Source of the DNA: an uncultured Hellea sp.
GTDB taxonomy: Bacteria > Pseudomonadota > Alphaproteobacteria > Caulobacterales > Maricaulaceae
NCBI GenBank assembly: GCA_938007935.1
Contig: CALLMD010000010.1
Coordinates: 248,001-312,000 of the forward strand
Length of the DNA stretch: 64,000 bases
Reading direction: 5' to 3'
Shown: in pieces, positions 27,200-35,753 of the stretch
Layout of the letters: each line of letters starts with the position of its first letter
How positions within the stretch are numbered: position 1 is the first letter of the stretch
Notes under the pieces: generated by a model
What the model saw: the letters and a program-made list of their open reading frames with translations, nothing else
Told to the model about the DNA's origin: nothing
Database searches by the model: none
Program-made: the position numbers and the translations under genes

Positions 27200-27886
27200 T
27201 TAAGGCGCGTAAGTCGCAGCCGTTGTAATTTTGGCTGATGTCGGGTCGTGAAACAAAGCCGCATAGGCCTTACCAACTTCCGTTTCAATGCCCGTATTTA
27301 AAACGGAACCGTTCCAATCAACGGGAATAACGTCGGTTACCACATTCGCAAGTTTCAATGTCCGGCCGCCATTTTCACCGCGTTTTACGTTCACAAGCTG
27401 CGTACCTGGCGTATAAGTAATTATAACGAGCTTAGCATTCTCTTCAGCTTCCGAGGTTATAACAAGCCTTCCACCAGACACCGTAATATCGGCTGCCGCT
27501 TTTGACTTAGGTAACGGCATTGTTTCAACATCTTTGCGGGTATAACGCGGGCTATGGGCAGACCCATTAAGGACGAGTTGCGGCGTGTAAATATTTGGAG
27601 TCCCCAAAGCCACGCCATATTCGCGCTGCCTTGCCGTAAATTTTGGGTCTCCAAACGTATCTTTCCAGCCCAAATAATCCCAATAGGTAACGCCATAAGT
27701 CAAAACCAATTTATTATCATCTTCGGCAAGCTTTGCGGCGAATTTATTCGCGGGCGGACAAGAGGAGCAGCCTTGTGATGTGAAAAGCTCGATCACCGAT
27801 GCGGCCTGGCGCGATTCATATGTCTCAGAGGCATTCACACTCACGCTCATAAATAGCGCAGATGTTATCAGAATAAGTTTTTTCAT
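27200..27886 (-). CDS. DUF1223 secreted thioredoxin-like protein
   Basis: A 228-aa protein from the ATG at 27886; a longer frame starts at 27916 but the Sec signal peptide MKKLILITSALFMSVSVNA begins here. The mature domain starts VIELFTSQGCSSCPPAN with a CxxC pair, followed by VTYWDYLGWKD and TPQLVLNG, all hallmarks of DUF1223, a periplasmic thioredoxin-fold family of unknown function. It is 69 bases downstream of the AI-2E-type transporter, possibly co-transcribed. Confidence 0.9.
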   Translation of the reverse strand: MKKLILITSALFMSVSVNASETYESRQAASVIELFTSQGCSSCPPANKFAAKLAEDDNKLVLTYGVTYWDYLGWKDTFGDPKFTARQREYGVALGTPNIYTPQLVLNGSAHSPRYTRKDVETMPLPKSKAAADITVSGGRLVITSEAEENAKLVIITYTPGTQLVNVKRGENGGRTLKLANVVTDVIPVDWNGSVLNTGIETEVGKAYAALFHDPTSAKITTAATYAP

Positions 27887-27955
27887 AGCGCCTCTTAACC
27901 GAGGAAGCTTGAACACGCCATAAACGGACTCATCACAGTGCCGTGAGCCATGAAG

Positions 27956-29032
27956 CTACATGGACGGGGTTGCCGACTTGGCCTTCTTTTCATCAGGGTC
28001 AAGGTCCGGCTGCCCATCTGCGGAGAGTAAAACCGCAATCCACCTTGTTATCGGGAATTGCGCTAATATTATCATGATAATGACTGTCAGCGGCGCGGAG
28101 AGGAAAGCCCCGACCCCGCCCCAAAGTGCGTACCATAGAGTCAAAGACAGCACGACGACTAAGGCAGAAAGGTTCATGGAATCCCCCATCATTTTTGGCT
28201 GTATCGTATTGCCGATAATAAATTGGGCGCCGAATAATCCGCCAGCCAAAATTAAGATGGGCGTCATGGTTTCAAATTGCACAAGCCCGAAAATAAGAGG
28301 TAGAACGATTGCAGCTAGCCCCCCGACAATAGGAATGTAGTTGAGGATAAAAATGACCAAGGCCCAGAAAAGCGCATTTTCTAAACCAACGACAGCCATG
28401 ATGGCATAGGAGATAACCGTTTGCATCAGGCTGATAATGGTTTGAACACCGATATATTTTTCGATTGAGTGGCGAATGCGCACAAAGACTTTTGAGGCCT
28501 GAGCGCGCTTATTAATATCAGGAAAAAGATCATCCATTTTTTTCGGAAAGCTGGATTGCGCGGCGAAAAGAAATGCCACGTAAATTGCGATTGTCGCCAA
28601 GTTAGACAGCACGCCTTGTACCGAGCCCGCAAATCCGGCGAGGCCAGAAGTAACTTTATCTTCCAATTCCAATGAGGCGATAAAACTATCAATACTTAAA
28701 TCGCGCCCCAAGAGCCCCCCAACCCAATGGAAAATTTCATCAAGACGTTTCCCATATCGCGGGGCCTGATCCACAACGCTCCCTGCTGTATCGGCTATGA
28801 TTAAAATTATGCCGACAATTGAGGCCACCACCGTCAATATCGCTATGGTGAGGGCAAGCCAATAAGGCAGCTTTGATGACAATCCATCAAGCCAGCGCGC
28901 AAAGGCGTCAATGATAAGCCAGATAAAGACCGCCAAAGCGAAAGGCGTTATAAGGTCGCGCATAAAATAAAGGCTCGCGGTCCCCGCAATGAATGTCAGA
29001 ATTAAGAGGCATGAGCGAACTGTGTTATCCAT
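27956..29032 (-). CDS. AI-2E family transporter (PerM/YhhT-like)
   Basis: A 358-aa polytopic inner-membrane protein starting at ATG 29032 (MDNTVRSCLL). The open frame extends to 29131, but the extra 33 residues are not family-like. Six to eight helices are visible, and the conserved C-terminal block has FILNYIPIVGG and GNTIQPKMMGDSMNLS. The family was named for autoinducer-2 export but mostly mediates ion or small-molecule efflux; the substrate is unknown. It diverges from the HerA-like gene across 114 bases. Confidence 0.88.
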   Translation of the reverse strand: MDNTVRSCLLILTFIAGTASLYFMRDLITPFALAVFIWLIIDAFARWLDGLSSKLPYWLALTIAILTVVASIVGIILIIADTAGSVVDQAPRYGKRLDEIFHWVGGLLGRDLSIDSFIASLELEDKVTSGLAGFAGSVQGVLSNLATIAIYVAFLFAAQSSFPKKMDDLFPDINKRAQASKVFVRIRHSIEKYIGVQTIISLMQTVISYAIMAVVGLENALFWALVIFILNYIPIVGGLAAIVLPLIFGLVQFETMTPILILAGGLFGAQFIIGNTIQPKMMGDSMNLSALVVVLSLTLWYALWGGVGAFLSAPLTVIIMIILAQFPITRWIAVLLSADGQPDLDPDEKKAKSATPSM

Positions 29033-29146
29033 AGCGGATTTATGGCCATAGCGTCCCTGCCCGTCAATATTGCATTCGCGCTCAAATGGCCATAACAAGA
29101 CGCAACTTTTGCCGAAATTAACAGGCAGCAATGGATTGGGAAAGCG

Positions 29147-30679
29147 ATGAGCGATTCAATTTTCGTCGGCACAGACTCTGAGGGCAATCGTCAAGAGCTC
29201 TTGTTTAAACTGGCCAACCGTCACGGTCTTGTGGCTGGGGCCACAGGTACGGGCAAAACTGTCACGCTCCAAATCCTGACGGAAGGCTTTTCCAAAGCGG
29301 GTATTCCTGTCTTTGCAGCGGATGTGAAAGGTGATCTTTCCGGTCTTAGCCAAGCGGGGTCTGAGACCCATAAGCTTCATGAAAAGCTGATAGCGCGCGC
29401 GAAGAAAATTGGCTTGATGGGTAATGATTATGCCAGCATGATTGGAGATGGCTATAATTATGAAGCCATGCCCACGATTTTTTGGGACCTTTACGGCAAA
29501 CAAGGTCATCCTGTTCGCACCACCATATCAGAAATGGGCCCCGCCCTTCTGGCGCGTCTCATGGAACTTACAGAGGCCCAAGAAGGTATTTTAACTATTG
29601 CCTTTGAGATTGCAGACAATGAAGATTTGCTTCTGCTTGATTTGAAAGACTTACGCGCGCTGCTTAACCATCTCTCCGATAATAAAGACGAGATTGGACG
29701 CCGATACGGAAATGTGACAAGCCAATCCGTCGCCGCGATTATGCGTAGCTTACTCAAGCTTGAACGCGCGGGAGCCGATCAATTTTTTGGGGAACCTGCG
29801 CTCGCTCTCAAAGACATCATGCGCGTCAATGATAATGGCAAAGGTATGGTCTCTATATTGGCGGCAAGTGAGCTTATAAATTCATCTGTGCTGTATTCGA
29901 CCTTTTTGCTCTGGCTCTTATCTGAGCTGTTCGAAGAACTCCCAGAAATTGGTAATCCCGACAAACCAAAAATGGTGATCTTTTTCGACGAAGCCCATTT
30001 ATTATTTAATGATACGCCCAAAGCCCTTGTTGAAAAAATTCGCCAAGTGGCCAGACTTATTCGTTCCAAAGGCGTCTCATTATGGTTTGTGACGCAAAAC
30101 CCGGCGGACATTCCCGATGATATTTTGGCGCAAGTCGGTAACCGTATTCAACACGCGCTAAGAGGCTACACGCCCAAAGAGCAAAAGGCGATTAAAGCCA
30201 GCGCGGAATCCTTTCGGCCCAATCCCGCCTTTGATACGGAAGACATTATTACCCAGCTTGGGGTCGGGGAAGCGCTTGTGTCATTTCTGGATGCAAAAGG
30301 CGTCCCGGGCATTGTCGGGAAAACACTTATTCGGCCCCCAAGCTCACGGCTCGGCCCCGCACTTGATCCCGAACGCGCAGCGATCATGGCTGATAGTCCG
30401 GTTAAGGGCGAGTATGAGACCGTCATAGACCGCGAAAGCGCCTATGAAATTCTGGAAAAGCGTACGGCACTTGAAGAGAAAGAAGAGATTAAGGCCAAAG
30501 AAGCTGAGGTAAAAACCAAAAAGAAAACAAGAAAACCTACGACACGAAAATCATCCCGCCGAAAGAAAACGGCGGGCGATCACATTATGTATGAAGCCAA
30601 ACTTGTCGCCCGCCAAATCGCGCGGCAACATGGACGTAAAATTTTGCGCGGCATATTGGGCTCCATTGCGCGGCGCTAG
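29147..30679 (+). CDS. HerA-like P-loop ATPase, DUF853 (YjgR)
   Basis: A 510-aa FtsK/HerA-superfamily ATPase. Walker A is GATGTGKT (31-38), preceded by the family start IFVGTDSEGNRQELLFKLANRH. Walker B is MVIFFDEAHLLF (~278-289), and FVTQNPADIPDDIL carries the sensor-like Gln. A lysine-rich segment (~440-475) precedes the C-terminal helix. It is known as a conserved protein of unclear function, possibly DNA or membrane translocation. It is 12 bases upstream of gluQ and probably heads the transcript gluQ-Rieske. Confidence 0.9.
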   Translation: MSDSIFVGTDSEGNRQELLFKLANRHGLVAGATGTGKTVTLQILTEGFSKAGIPVFAADVKGDLSGLSQAGSETHKLHEKLIARAKKIGLMGNDYASMIGDGYNYEAMPTIFWDLYGKQGHPVRTTISEMGPALLARLMELTEAQEGILTIAFEIADNEDLLLLDLKDLRALLNHLSDNKDEIGRRYGNVTSQSVAAIMRSLLKLERAGADQFFGEPALALKDIMRVNDNGKGMVSILAASELINSSVLYSTFLLWLLSELFEELPEIGNPDKPKMVIFFDEAHLLFNDTPKALVEKIRQVARLIRSKGVSLWFVTQNPADIPDDILAQVGNRIQHALRGYTPKEQKAIKASAESFRPNPAFDTEDIITQLGVGEALVSFLDAKGVPGIVGKTLIRPPSSRLGPALDPERAAIMADSPVKGEYETVIDRESAYEILEKRTALEEKEEIKAKEAEVKTKKKTRKPTTRKSSRRKKTAGDHIMYEAKLVARQIARQHGRKILRGILGSIARR

Positions 30680-30691
30680 GACAATCAAGAT

Positions 30692-31453
30692 ATGCTGACC
30701 CGTTTCGCGCCCTCGCCCACGGGTTATCTGCATTTAGGCCATGCCCATGCCGCGGCACAAGCTTTTGGTTTCGGGCCTTGCTTGCTGCGCATCGAAGACA
30801 TCGACAAGACACGTTGCCGCCCTGAATACAGAACGGCCATTTATCAAGACCTTGACTGGCTGGGCTTTGATTGGCCAATCCCTGTGCGTATTCAGAGCCA
30901 GCATCGCGGAGCCTATCTGGACGTGATTGATAACCTTAAAGAACGCGGGCTTTTATATCGCTGTTTTAAAACGCGCGCGCAGCTTCAAGACGCGCCACCT
31001 GCGCCCTTGCCAGAAGCTGAGATTCAAACTCGTCTTGAGAATAAAGAGCCCTTTGCGTGGCGGCTTTCCATTGAAAAATGCCAAGCGCGCGTAAAAAGCA
31101 CGTTGACTTACGAGGATACGGAGCAAGACAAAACCGTAGATCTTAGCCAACTCGACGATATTGTGGTCGGGCGCAAAGACATTGGCACGAGTTACCACAT
31201 TGCCGTGACCCATGATGATATGATTCAAAATATCACACATGTCGTGCGCGGCGCGGATTTTATCGACCAGACCCCCTATCATGTTTTGATACAGCATCTC
31301 ATGGGCTGGCCAACACCGATATACCACCACCACGCCCTGCTCCTGCGTGATGATGGCGAGAAGCTCTCTAAGCGCCACTCTGATACAACCATACGCTCGC
31401 TTCGCGAAAATAGCCTGACAGCTCGCCAAGTTTTGGATATGTCTGCGCCATGA
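30692..31453 (+). CDS. gluQ: Glutamyl-Q tRNA(Asp) synthetase
   Basis: A 253-aa truncated class-I glutamyl-tRNA synthetase paralogue lacking the anticodon-binding domain. HIGH is HLGH (14-17) in FAPSPTGYLHLGH, KMSKS is KLSKR (~224), and RIEDIDKTR recognises glutamate and the acceptor. It attaches glutamate to queuosine at position 34 of tRNA-Asp. It follows the HerA-like gene by 12 bases and overlaps the Rieske oxygenase start by 4 bases (ATGA). Confidence 0.92.
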   Translation: MLTRFAPSPTGYLHLGHAHAAAQAFGFGPCLLRIEDIDKTRCRPEYRTAIYQDLDWLGFDWPIPVRIQSQHRGAYLDVIDNLKERGLLYRCFKTRAQLQDAPPAPLPEAEIQTRLENKEPFAWRLSIEKCQARVKSTLTYEDTEQDKTVDLSQLDDIVVGRKDIGTSYHIAVTHDDMIQNITHVVRGADFIDQTPYHVLIQHLMGWPTPIYHHHALLLRDDGEKLSKRHSDTTIRSLRENSLTARQVLDMSAP

Positions 31454-32505
31454 CCCTTCAATCCAACGGCGCAAATTTTTTATTCGACATCTGGTATTTC
31501 GCGGGGCTGTCTTCTGATATCCAAAAGGGTAAGATGGTGCGCCGCGAAATTGCGGGCGGGCCGATAACGCTAGGCCGAGACGAGAGCGGCACAGTCTTTG
31601 CCATGCGCGATATATGCCCCCACCGCGCCGCGCCTTTATCCAAGGGATGCATTAAATCCGGCACAGTGGAATGCCCCTATCATGGCTGGCGCTTTGATAT
31701 CACGGACGGGGCCTGCCAAGAGATACCGGCTTTGACCGCTGACCAAGCCATGGAGACGGAAAAAATTAAAGTGCGGATTTTTCCTGCCAAAGAACAAGGT
31801 CAGCTCATCTGGGTTTATGTCGCAGCCGATAAACGTTTTAAGGACGCGCCCGCGATCGAGCCGCCGCATTTTCCTTTCGCTCATCGCCGCGCGATAATGG
31901 ATGATAGCCTAACCTTAAATTGCCATGTCGATCACGCGGTGATTGGCCTGATGGATCCTGCCCATGGCCCCTTTGTTCACCGTCAATGGTGGTGGCGCTC
32001 TGAGCGCTCTATCCATGACAAAGCCAAAGCGTTTGAGCCACGAGCGCGCGGTTTTGCCATGGCTGCCCATACGCCGTCTTCTAATAGCTTCGCCTATAAG
32101 CTGCTGGGCGGTAAGCCCATCACGGAAATCACCTTTCAACTTCCGGGCATTCGCACTGAAGAGATTAAAGTCGGGAAAAAGACGCTGCTCTCTTTTACCG
32201 CTGTCACGCCAATTGATGAAAACCGCACACAAATTCGCCAGATATTTTTCACCGATATAGGGTTGATTAAACTGCTCTCTCCTGTCCTTGGCATCGCGGC
32301 GCGAAAGTTTCTGCGCCAAGACGCCGATATGGTGGACCTACAGCAAATGGGCTTGAAATATAACCCAACGCTTTTGCTCATAGATGACGCCGACACCCAA
32401 GCCAAATGGTATCACGCCATCAAAAAAGAATGGGCCAAGAGCCGCAAGGAGAAGCGGGCTTTCAAAAACCCCGTTAAGCCTAAAACCCTAAAATGGCGGA
32501 GTTAG
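31450..32505 (+). CDS. Rieske [2Fe-2S] oxygenase, alpha-subunit-like
   Basis: A 351-aa protein. The Rieske cluster ligands are C56-x-H58 (ICPHRAAP) and C75-x2-H78 (ECPYHGW). The catalytic mononuclear iron site lies around NCHVDHAVIGLMDPAHGPFVH (~157-176), with the bridging Asp and two His. The layout is that of single-component-type oxygenases such as vanillate O-demethylase, which need a separate reductase; none is adjacent. The substrate is unknown. It overlaps gluQ by 4 bases and is followed by the ArsR-alkB unit, which appears to have its own promoter. Confidence 0.88.
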   Translation: MTLQSNGANFLFDIWYFAGLSSDIQKGKMVRREIAGGPITLGRDESGTVFAMRDICPHRAAPLSKGCIKSGTVECPYHGWRFDITDGACQEIPALTADQAMETEKIKVRIFPAKEQGQLIWVYVAADKRFKDAPAIEPPHFPFAHRRAIMDDSLTLNCHVDHAVIGLMDPAHGPFVHRQWWWRSERSIHDKAKAFEPRARGFAMAAHTPSSNSFAYKLLGGKPITEITFQLPGIRTEEIKVGKKTLLSFTAVTPIDENRTQIRQIFFTDIGLIKLLSPVLGIAARKFLRQDADMVDLQQMGLKYNPTLLLIDDADTQAKWYHAIKKEWAKSRKEKRAFKNPVKPKTLKWRS

Positions 32506-32520
32506 ATTACACTTGCAATA

Positions 32521-32538
32521 TGTGCATATGTGTGCACA
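32521..32538. promoter_or_regulatory. Palindromic operator candidate upstream of arsR-alkB
   Basis: A perfect inverted repeat TGTGCA-N6-TGCACA sits in the 42-base gap between the Rieske gene stop and the ATG of the ArsR regulator, inside an alternating purine/pyrimidine tract (32518-32550). The size and symmetry suit a dimeric winged-helix protein such as ArsR, so autorepression is the simplest reading. No binding data can be inferred. Confidence 0.55.
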
Positions 32539-32547
32539 TATACATGT

Positions 32548-32937
32548 ATGAGAAATGATAATACCCAAAATTCGCTCGCACATGACGCTATGGCCGAGGC
32601 AGCGATTGCCGTTCTGGACACTAAATTTTTAAAAGCGCTGACCGATCCCGCGCGTATCCAGATTGTTAAAAAACTTATTCTCTTGGGCGCTTGTGATGTG
32701 TCTACAATTGCCAAAGGCCTCTCGCAAGACCGCTCGGTCATTTCGCGCCACCTTGCAACGCTTGAGCGCGCAGGCATTACCTCTTCGCGTAAAATGGGCC
32801 GCCGCGTCATGTATGACATTGACGGGCCTTATATTGTCAAGAAAGTCACCCTTATTCTGGACGCGCTTCAGCCTATGGCCGCGCTATGCCAACCCTTTCA
32901 AAGCCTGAATAATATAAATGCAGGAGACGCCGCATGA
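32548..32937 (+). CDS. ArsR-family transcriptional regulator
   Basis: A 129-aa winged-helix protein from ATG 32548; a GTG at 32530 would add six residues but lies within the operator-like palindrome. The core DPARIQIVKKLILLG...VSTIAKGLSQDRSVISRHLATLERAGI is the HTH, with the wing GRRVMYDIDG. No CxC metal-binding motif of classical ArsR/SmtB is seen, so the effector is probably not a metal bound at alpha-3. No clear Shine-Dalgarno is present, so initiation may be leaderless. Its stop overlaps alkB by 4 bases; it presumably controls alkB. Confidence 0.88.
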   Translation: MRNDNTQNSLAHDAMAEAAIAVLDTKFLKALTDPARIQIVKKLILLGACDVSTIAKGLSQDRSVISRHLATLERAGITSSRKMGRRVMYDIDGPYIVKKVTLILDALQPMAALCQPFQSLNNINAGDAA

Positions 32938-34103
32938 CCAGCTTTACCGGAACGGCCGATAATGGCTCACAAGTCATTTATACGGATAAAAAGCGCCATC
33001 TTTATTGGATGATACTCATATCCCCTGCCGTCTCTTTGTTTTCTATCTGGCTTTATTTCGCGCTTGGGAATAATCCGATTGTCACGCTTATCCCCGCCGT
33101 CTTTTTCTACCTCTTCACCCCGCTCATGGACGTCATCATGGGGGAAGACCCGCATAACCCGCCCGAAGAAGTTGTAAACGCCATGGCGGCGGATAATTAT
33201 TACCGCTTTATCACCCATACCATGGTCTATATCGCGATTGGATTGTTCCTCGCCTTTACCCTCTTTGTTGGCACACAAGACCTGACCTGGTGGGCCATCG
33301 CCGCACTTATATTGGGCGTAGGCAGTAATAGCGGCGGCGTTATGGTGATGACCCATGAGCTAGGCCACAAAGCCAATAAGCTTGACCGCCTCTCGGCCAA
33401 AATCGGCAATATGATTATGGGCTATGGTCATTTTAATATCGAGCATAATAAAGGCCACCATACATGGGTGGCCACACCCGAAGACCCGGCCAGCTCACGT
33501 ATGGGCGAGACCTTCTACGCCTTTATGGTGCGCGAATTATCGGGCACATTTAAGCGCGGAACATCCTATGAAAAAGCCCGCCTTGAAAAACAAGGCCGCA
33601 GCTTTTGGTCCGTCCATAATGACGTGCTTCAAGTCTATGCAGTCACGCTCATCATGGCTGGGATTTTCGTATGGGCCTTTGGACCCGCCATTTTAATCTT
33701 TCTTATCCCGCATCATTTCTTGGCATGGCTGGCGCTTACCCAAGCCAATTATGTTGAACATTATGGTTTAATGCGCGGGAAAAACGCGGCGGGTAAATAT
33801 GAGCGCTGCCAACCAAAGCATAGCTGGAATACAAACCATACCTATTCCAATATGCTATCCTTTCACCTCCAGCGCCACTCTGATCACCATGCCTATCCGC
33901 AGCGCCCCTATCAGGTCCTGCGCGACTATAAAGATGTCCCAACCCTGCCCACAGGATATGGCGGCTGCTTTGCCATCGCCTTCTTCCCCCCGCTCTGGTT
34001 TAAAATGATGGATAAGCGCGTCATAGGCTGGGCGGATGGCGATCTGAGTAAAATCAACATAGACCCGAAAAAGAAAGCCAAGCTCTACCGCAAATGGGCT
34101 TAG
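32934..34103 (+). CDS. alkB: Alkane 1-monooxygenase (AlkB family)
   Basis: A 389-aa integral membrane di-iron hydroxylase. The histidine boxes are HELGHK (~141), EHNKGHH (~169), NYVEHYG (~270) and LQRHSDHH (~311), matching AlkB rather than shorter desaturases. Six membrane helices are expected. It oxidises the terminal carbon of medium-chain alkanes using rubredoxin-supplied electrons. No rubredoxin or rubredoxin reductase gene is in the window, so electron partners lie elsewhere. It is translationally coupled to the ArsR regulator; the Rieske oxygenase upstream could belong to the same catabolic theme, which is inference. Confidence 0.95.
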   Translation: MTSFTGTADNGSQVIYTDKKRHLYWMILISPAVSLFSIWLYFALGNNPIVTLIPAVFFYLFTPLMDVIMGEDPHNPPEEVVNAMAADNYYRFITHTMVYIAIGLFLAFTLFVGTQDLTWWAIAALILGVGSNSGGVMVMTHELGHKANKLDRLSAKIGNMIMGYGHFNIEHNKGHHTWVATPEDPASSRMGETFYAFMVRELSGTFKRGTSYEKARLEKQGRSFWSVHNDVLQVYAVTLIMAGIFVWAFGPAILIFLIPHHFLAWLALTQANYVEHYGLMRGKNAAGKYERCQPKHSWNTNHTYSNMLSFHLQRHSDHHAYPQRPYQVLRDYKDVPTLPTGYGGCFAIAFFPPLWFKMMDKRVIGWADGDLSKINIDPKKKAKLYRKWA

Positions 34104-34120
34104 ACGGACGTAAGATGAGA

Positions 34121-34149
34121 GGCTTAATCGCCTAGAATAAGCCGCTGAA
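34121..34149 (+). repeat. Imperfect direct repeat, left copy
   Basis: GGCTTAATCGCCTAGAATAA and the following CTGA are repeated with a few differences at 34660-34690, on the other side of the small membrane-protein gene. The left copy also contains GGCTTA...TAAGCC, a short inverted repeat. It could be a terminator remnant duplicated with the gene or the edge of an inserted segment. Confidence 0.45.
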
Positions 34150-34304
34150 CTCAGAGGCTTACATCGCCCGAAAATATGCTGCTCGCGAGAGCTCAAGTTG
34201 TCGCCAAAACAAGTGACTTGTCCTTTTTATTCGATGATAATTTTAGCTATTGTCAGCAAAATATAAGCAAATTACAGTAACGATGGGAAACAAGGAACCA
34301 AAAT

Positions 34305-34616
34305 ATGATAATCTTGGCTTATGTGCTCCCAATCCTAATTTTGTTTATTTGGCAAAAGCGTCCTTTATTGTCTTTCATTCTGGCCGCTTTTGTTTTGTTG
34401 ATAGGTTTGTTGGCCATAAACTACTTCGAAGCGCTAGAAATTTTAAAAATTTTCGAAGTTGACTCTCGCCCATTACACTTAAACAGAGAAGGTTTTGCAG
34501 GGCTTACTATTGGGATGTCTTTTAGGTCATTTATAATAGGCTTGCCGGTCTTACTTGTAATCCATTTTGTTATATGGAAATTTTACAAAAAAGCGGACTC
34601 AGACCAAGTTGTCTAA
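34305..34616 (+). CDS. Small membrane protein of unknown function
   Basis: A 103-aa protein with three hydrophobic helices (about 2-17, 20-42 and 70-92) and a lysine-containing C-terminus. AAGGA ten bases upstream of the ATG supports translation. Intergenic stretches of ~200 bases lie on both sides, and imperfect direct repeats flank it at 34121 and 34660. Its lower GC content relative to alkB and cnoX suggests separate ancestry. I do not recognise a family. Confidence 0.6.
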   Translation: MIILAYVLPILILFIWQKRPLLSFILAAFVLLIGLLAINYFEALEILKIFEVDSRPLHLNREGFAGLTIGMSFRSFIIGLPVLLVIHFVIWKFYKKADSDQVV

Positions 34617-34659
34617 AGCGAACTTAATTAAAAAACTAAGTTTAATGCCACATAGCCAA

Positions 34660-34690
34660 GGCTTAAAATCGCCCAAAATAAGACACTGAC
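34660..34690 (+). repeat. Imperfect direct repeat, right copy
   Basis: GGCTTAAAATCGCCCAAAAT and the following AAGACACTGA match the left copy at 34121-34149 at roughly 24 of 29 aligned positions, by eye. The two copies bracket the 103-aa gene and ~500 bases. Confidence 0.45.
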
Positions 34691-34844
34691 TGCTCGGCTA
34701 AAGAACAGAACCGCTTTACGTTTCAGACCTCCCTAAAATGTCATGTTTTCGTCCCATCGTCCCACTTGACTCTACAAGCCCTATCCCCACATTAGCTCCA
34801 AAGGATTCAGGCCCATTTCGAGCCGATTTTAAGGATAATATCTC

Positions 34845-35735
34845 ATGAGTGAAGCAACGCTTGACGTAATCAAAGATGGGTCTGACGCGGAGTTTATGGC
34901 CGATGTGATAGAGGCTAGTAACGAAACGCCTGTGGTTGTGGATTTCTGGGCGCCGTGGTGCGGCCCGTGTAAGCAGCTTATGCCAGCTCTAGAGCGCGCC
35001 GTTTTAGGGGCCAAAGGCGCGGTTAAAATGGTCAAAATCAATATTGACGAAAACCCCGGCGTAGCAGGACAGCTTGGCGTGCGCTCTATACCCGCTGTCT
35101 TTGCTTTTAAAGACGGCAAACCCGTTGACGGATTTCAAGGGGGGCAACCCGAATCTGAGCTGACTAAATTTATTGGCCGCCTTAGCGGGGCTTCTGATCC
35201 TATCGCAGAAGCGGCTGAGCTTGTCGCGCGGGCTAAAGATAGCCTGGCCGCAGGCGATCCCGGCGGGGCGGCGCAAGATTACGCGCAGGCTTTGACGCTT
35301 GATGATAAAAACCCCGAAGCCATGGCCGGCCTTGCCCGTGTCTATATTGAGAGCGGCAATGAAGCAGGCGCGGCGGATTTAATCGCCAGCGCCGATAGCT
35401 CGATCGCCGATCATCCTGAAATCGCGGCGGTGAAATCCCAGCTAACGATTATTGCCCAGCCCGCCCCGGCGCCAGATGAAACCGCAGAGCTTAAAGCGGC
35501 CGTTGACGCCAAACCTGATGATTTAGACGCGCGCCTAGAGCTTGCTAAAGCATTGGCAGCCTCTGGACGTAACGGCGAAGCGGTTGAGCATTTGCTCTAT
35601 TCGATAGCCAAGAACCGCTCTCATAAGGGCGAAGCCGCGCGGCTATTCCTATTGACCATATTCGAGGCCGAAGGGCCAACATCAGAGGTTTCTATCGAGG
35701 GACGCCGGCAACTCTCTTCCATCCTTTTTGCGTAA
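34845..35735 (+). CDS. cnoX: Thioredoxin-TPR co-chaperone CnoX (YbbN)
   Basis: A 296-aa cytoplasmic protein. The N-terminal thioredoxin domain has the active site WCGPC (C39, C42); the C-terminal half (~125-296) has alanine-rich TPR helices. The family protects substrates from overoxidation and hands them to GroEL or DnaK. A full CxxC suggests it may retain redox activity, unlike E. coli CnoX (SxxC). AAGGA precedes the ATG at good spacing. It heads a run with the LON-domain and Trm112 genes (18- and 12-base gaps). Confidence 0.92.
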   Translation: MSEATLDVIKDGSDAEFMADVIEASNETPVVVDFWAPWCGPCKQLMPALERAVLGAKGAVKMVKINIDENPGVAGQLGVRSIPAVFAFKDGKPVDGFQGGQPESELTKFIGRLSGASDPIAEAAELVARAKDSLAAGDPGGAAQDYAQALTLDDKNPEAMAGLARVYIESGNEAGAADLIASADSSIADHPEIAAVKSQLTIIAQPAPAPDETAELKAAVDAKPDDLDARLELAKALAASGRNGEAVEHLLYSIAKNRSHKGEAARLFLLTIFEAEGPTSEVSIEGRRQLSSILFA

Positions 35736-35753
35736 AGGCGCGTAAGCAATTAT

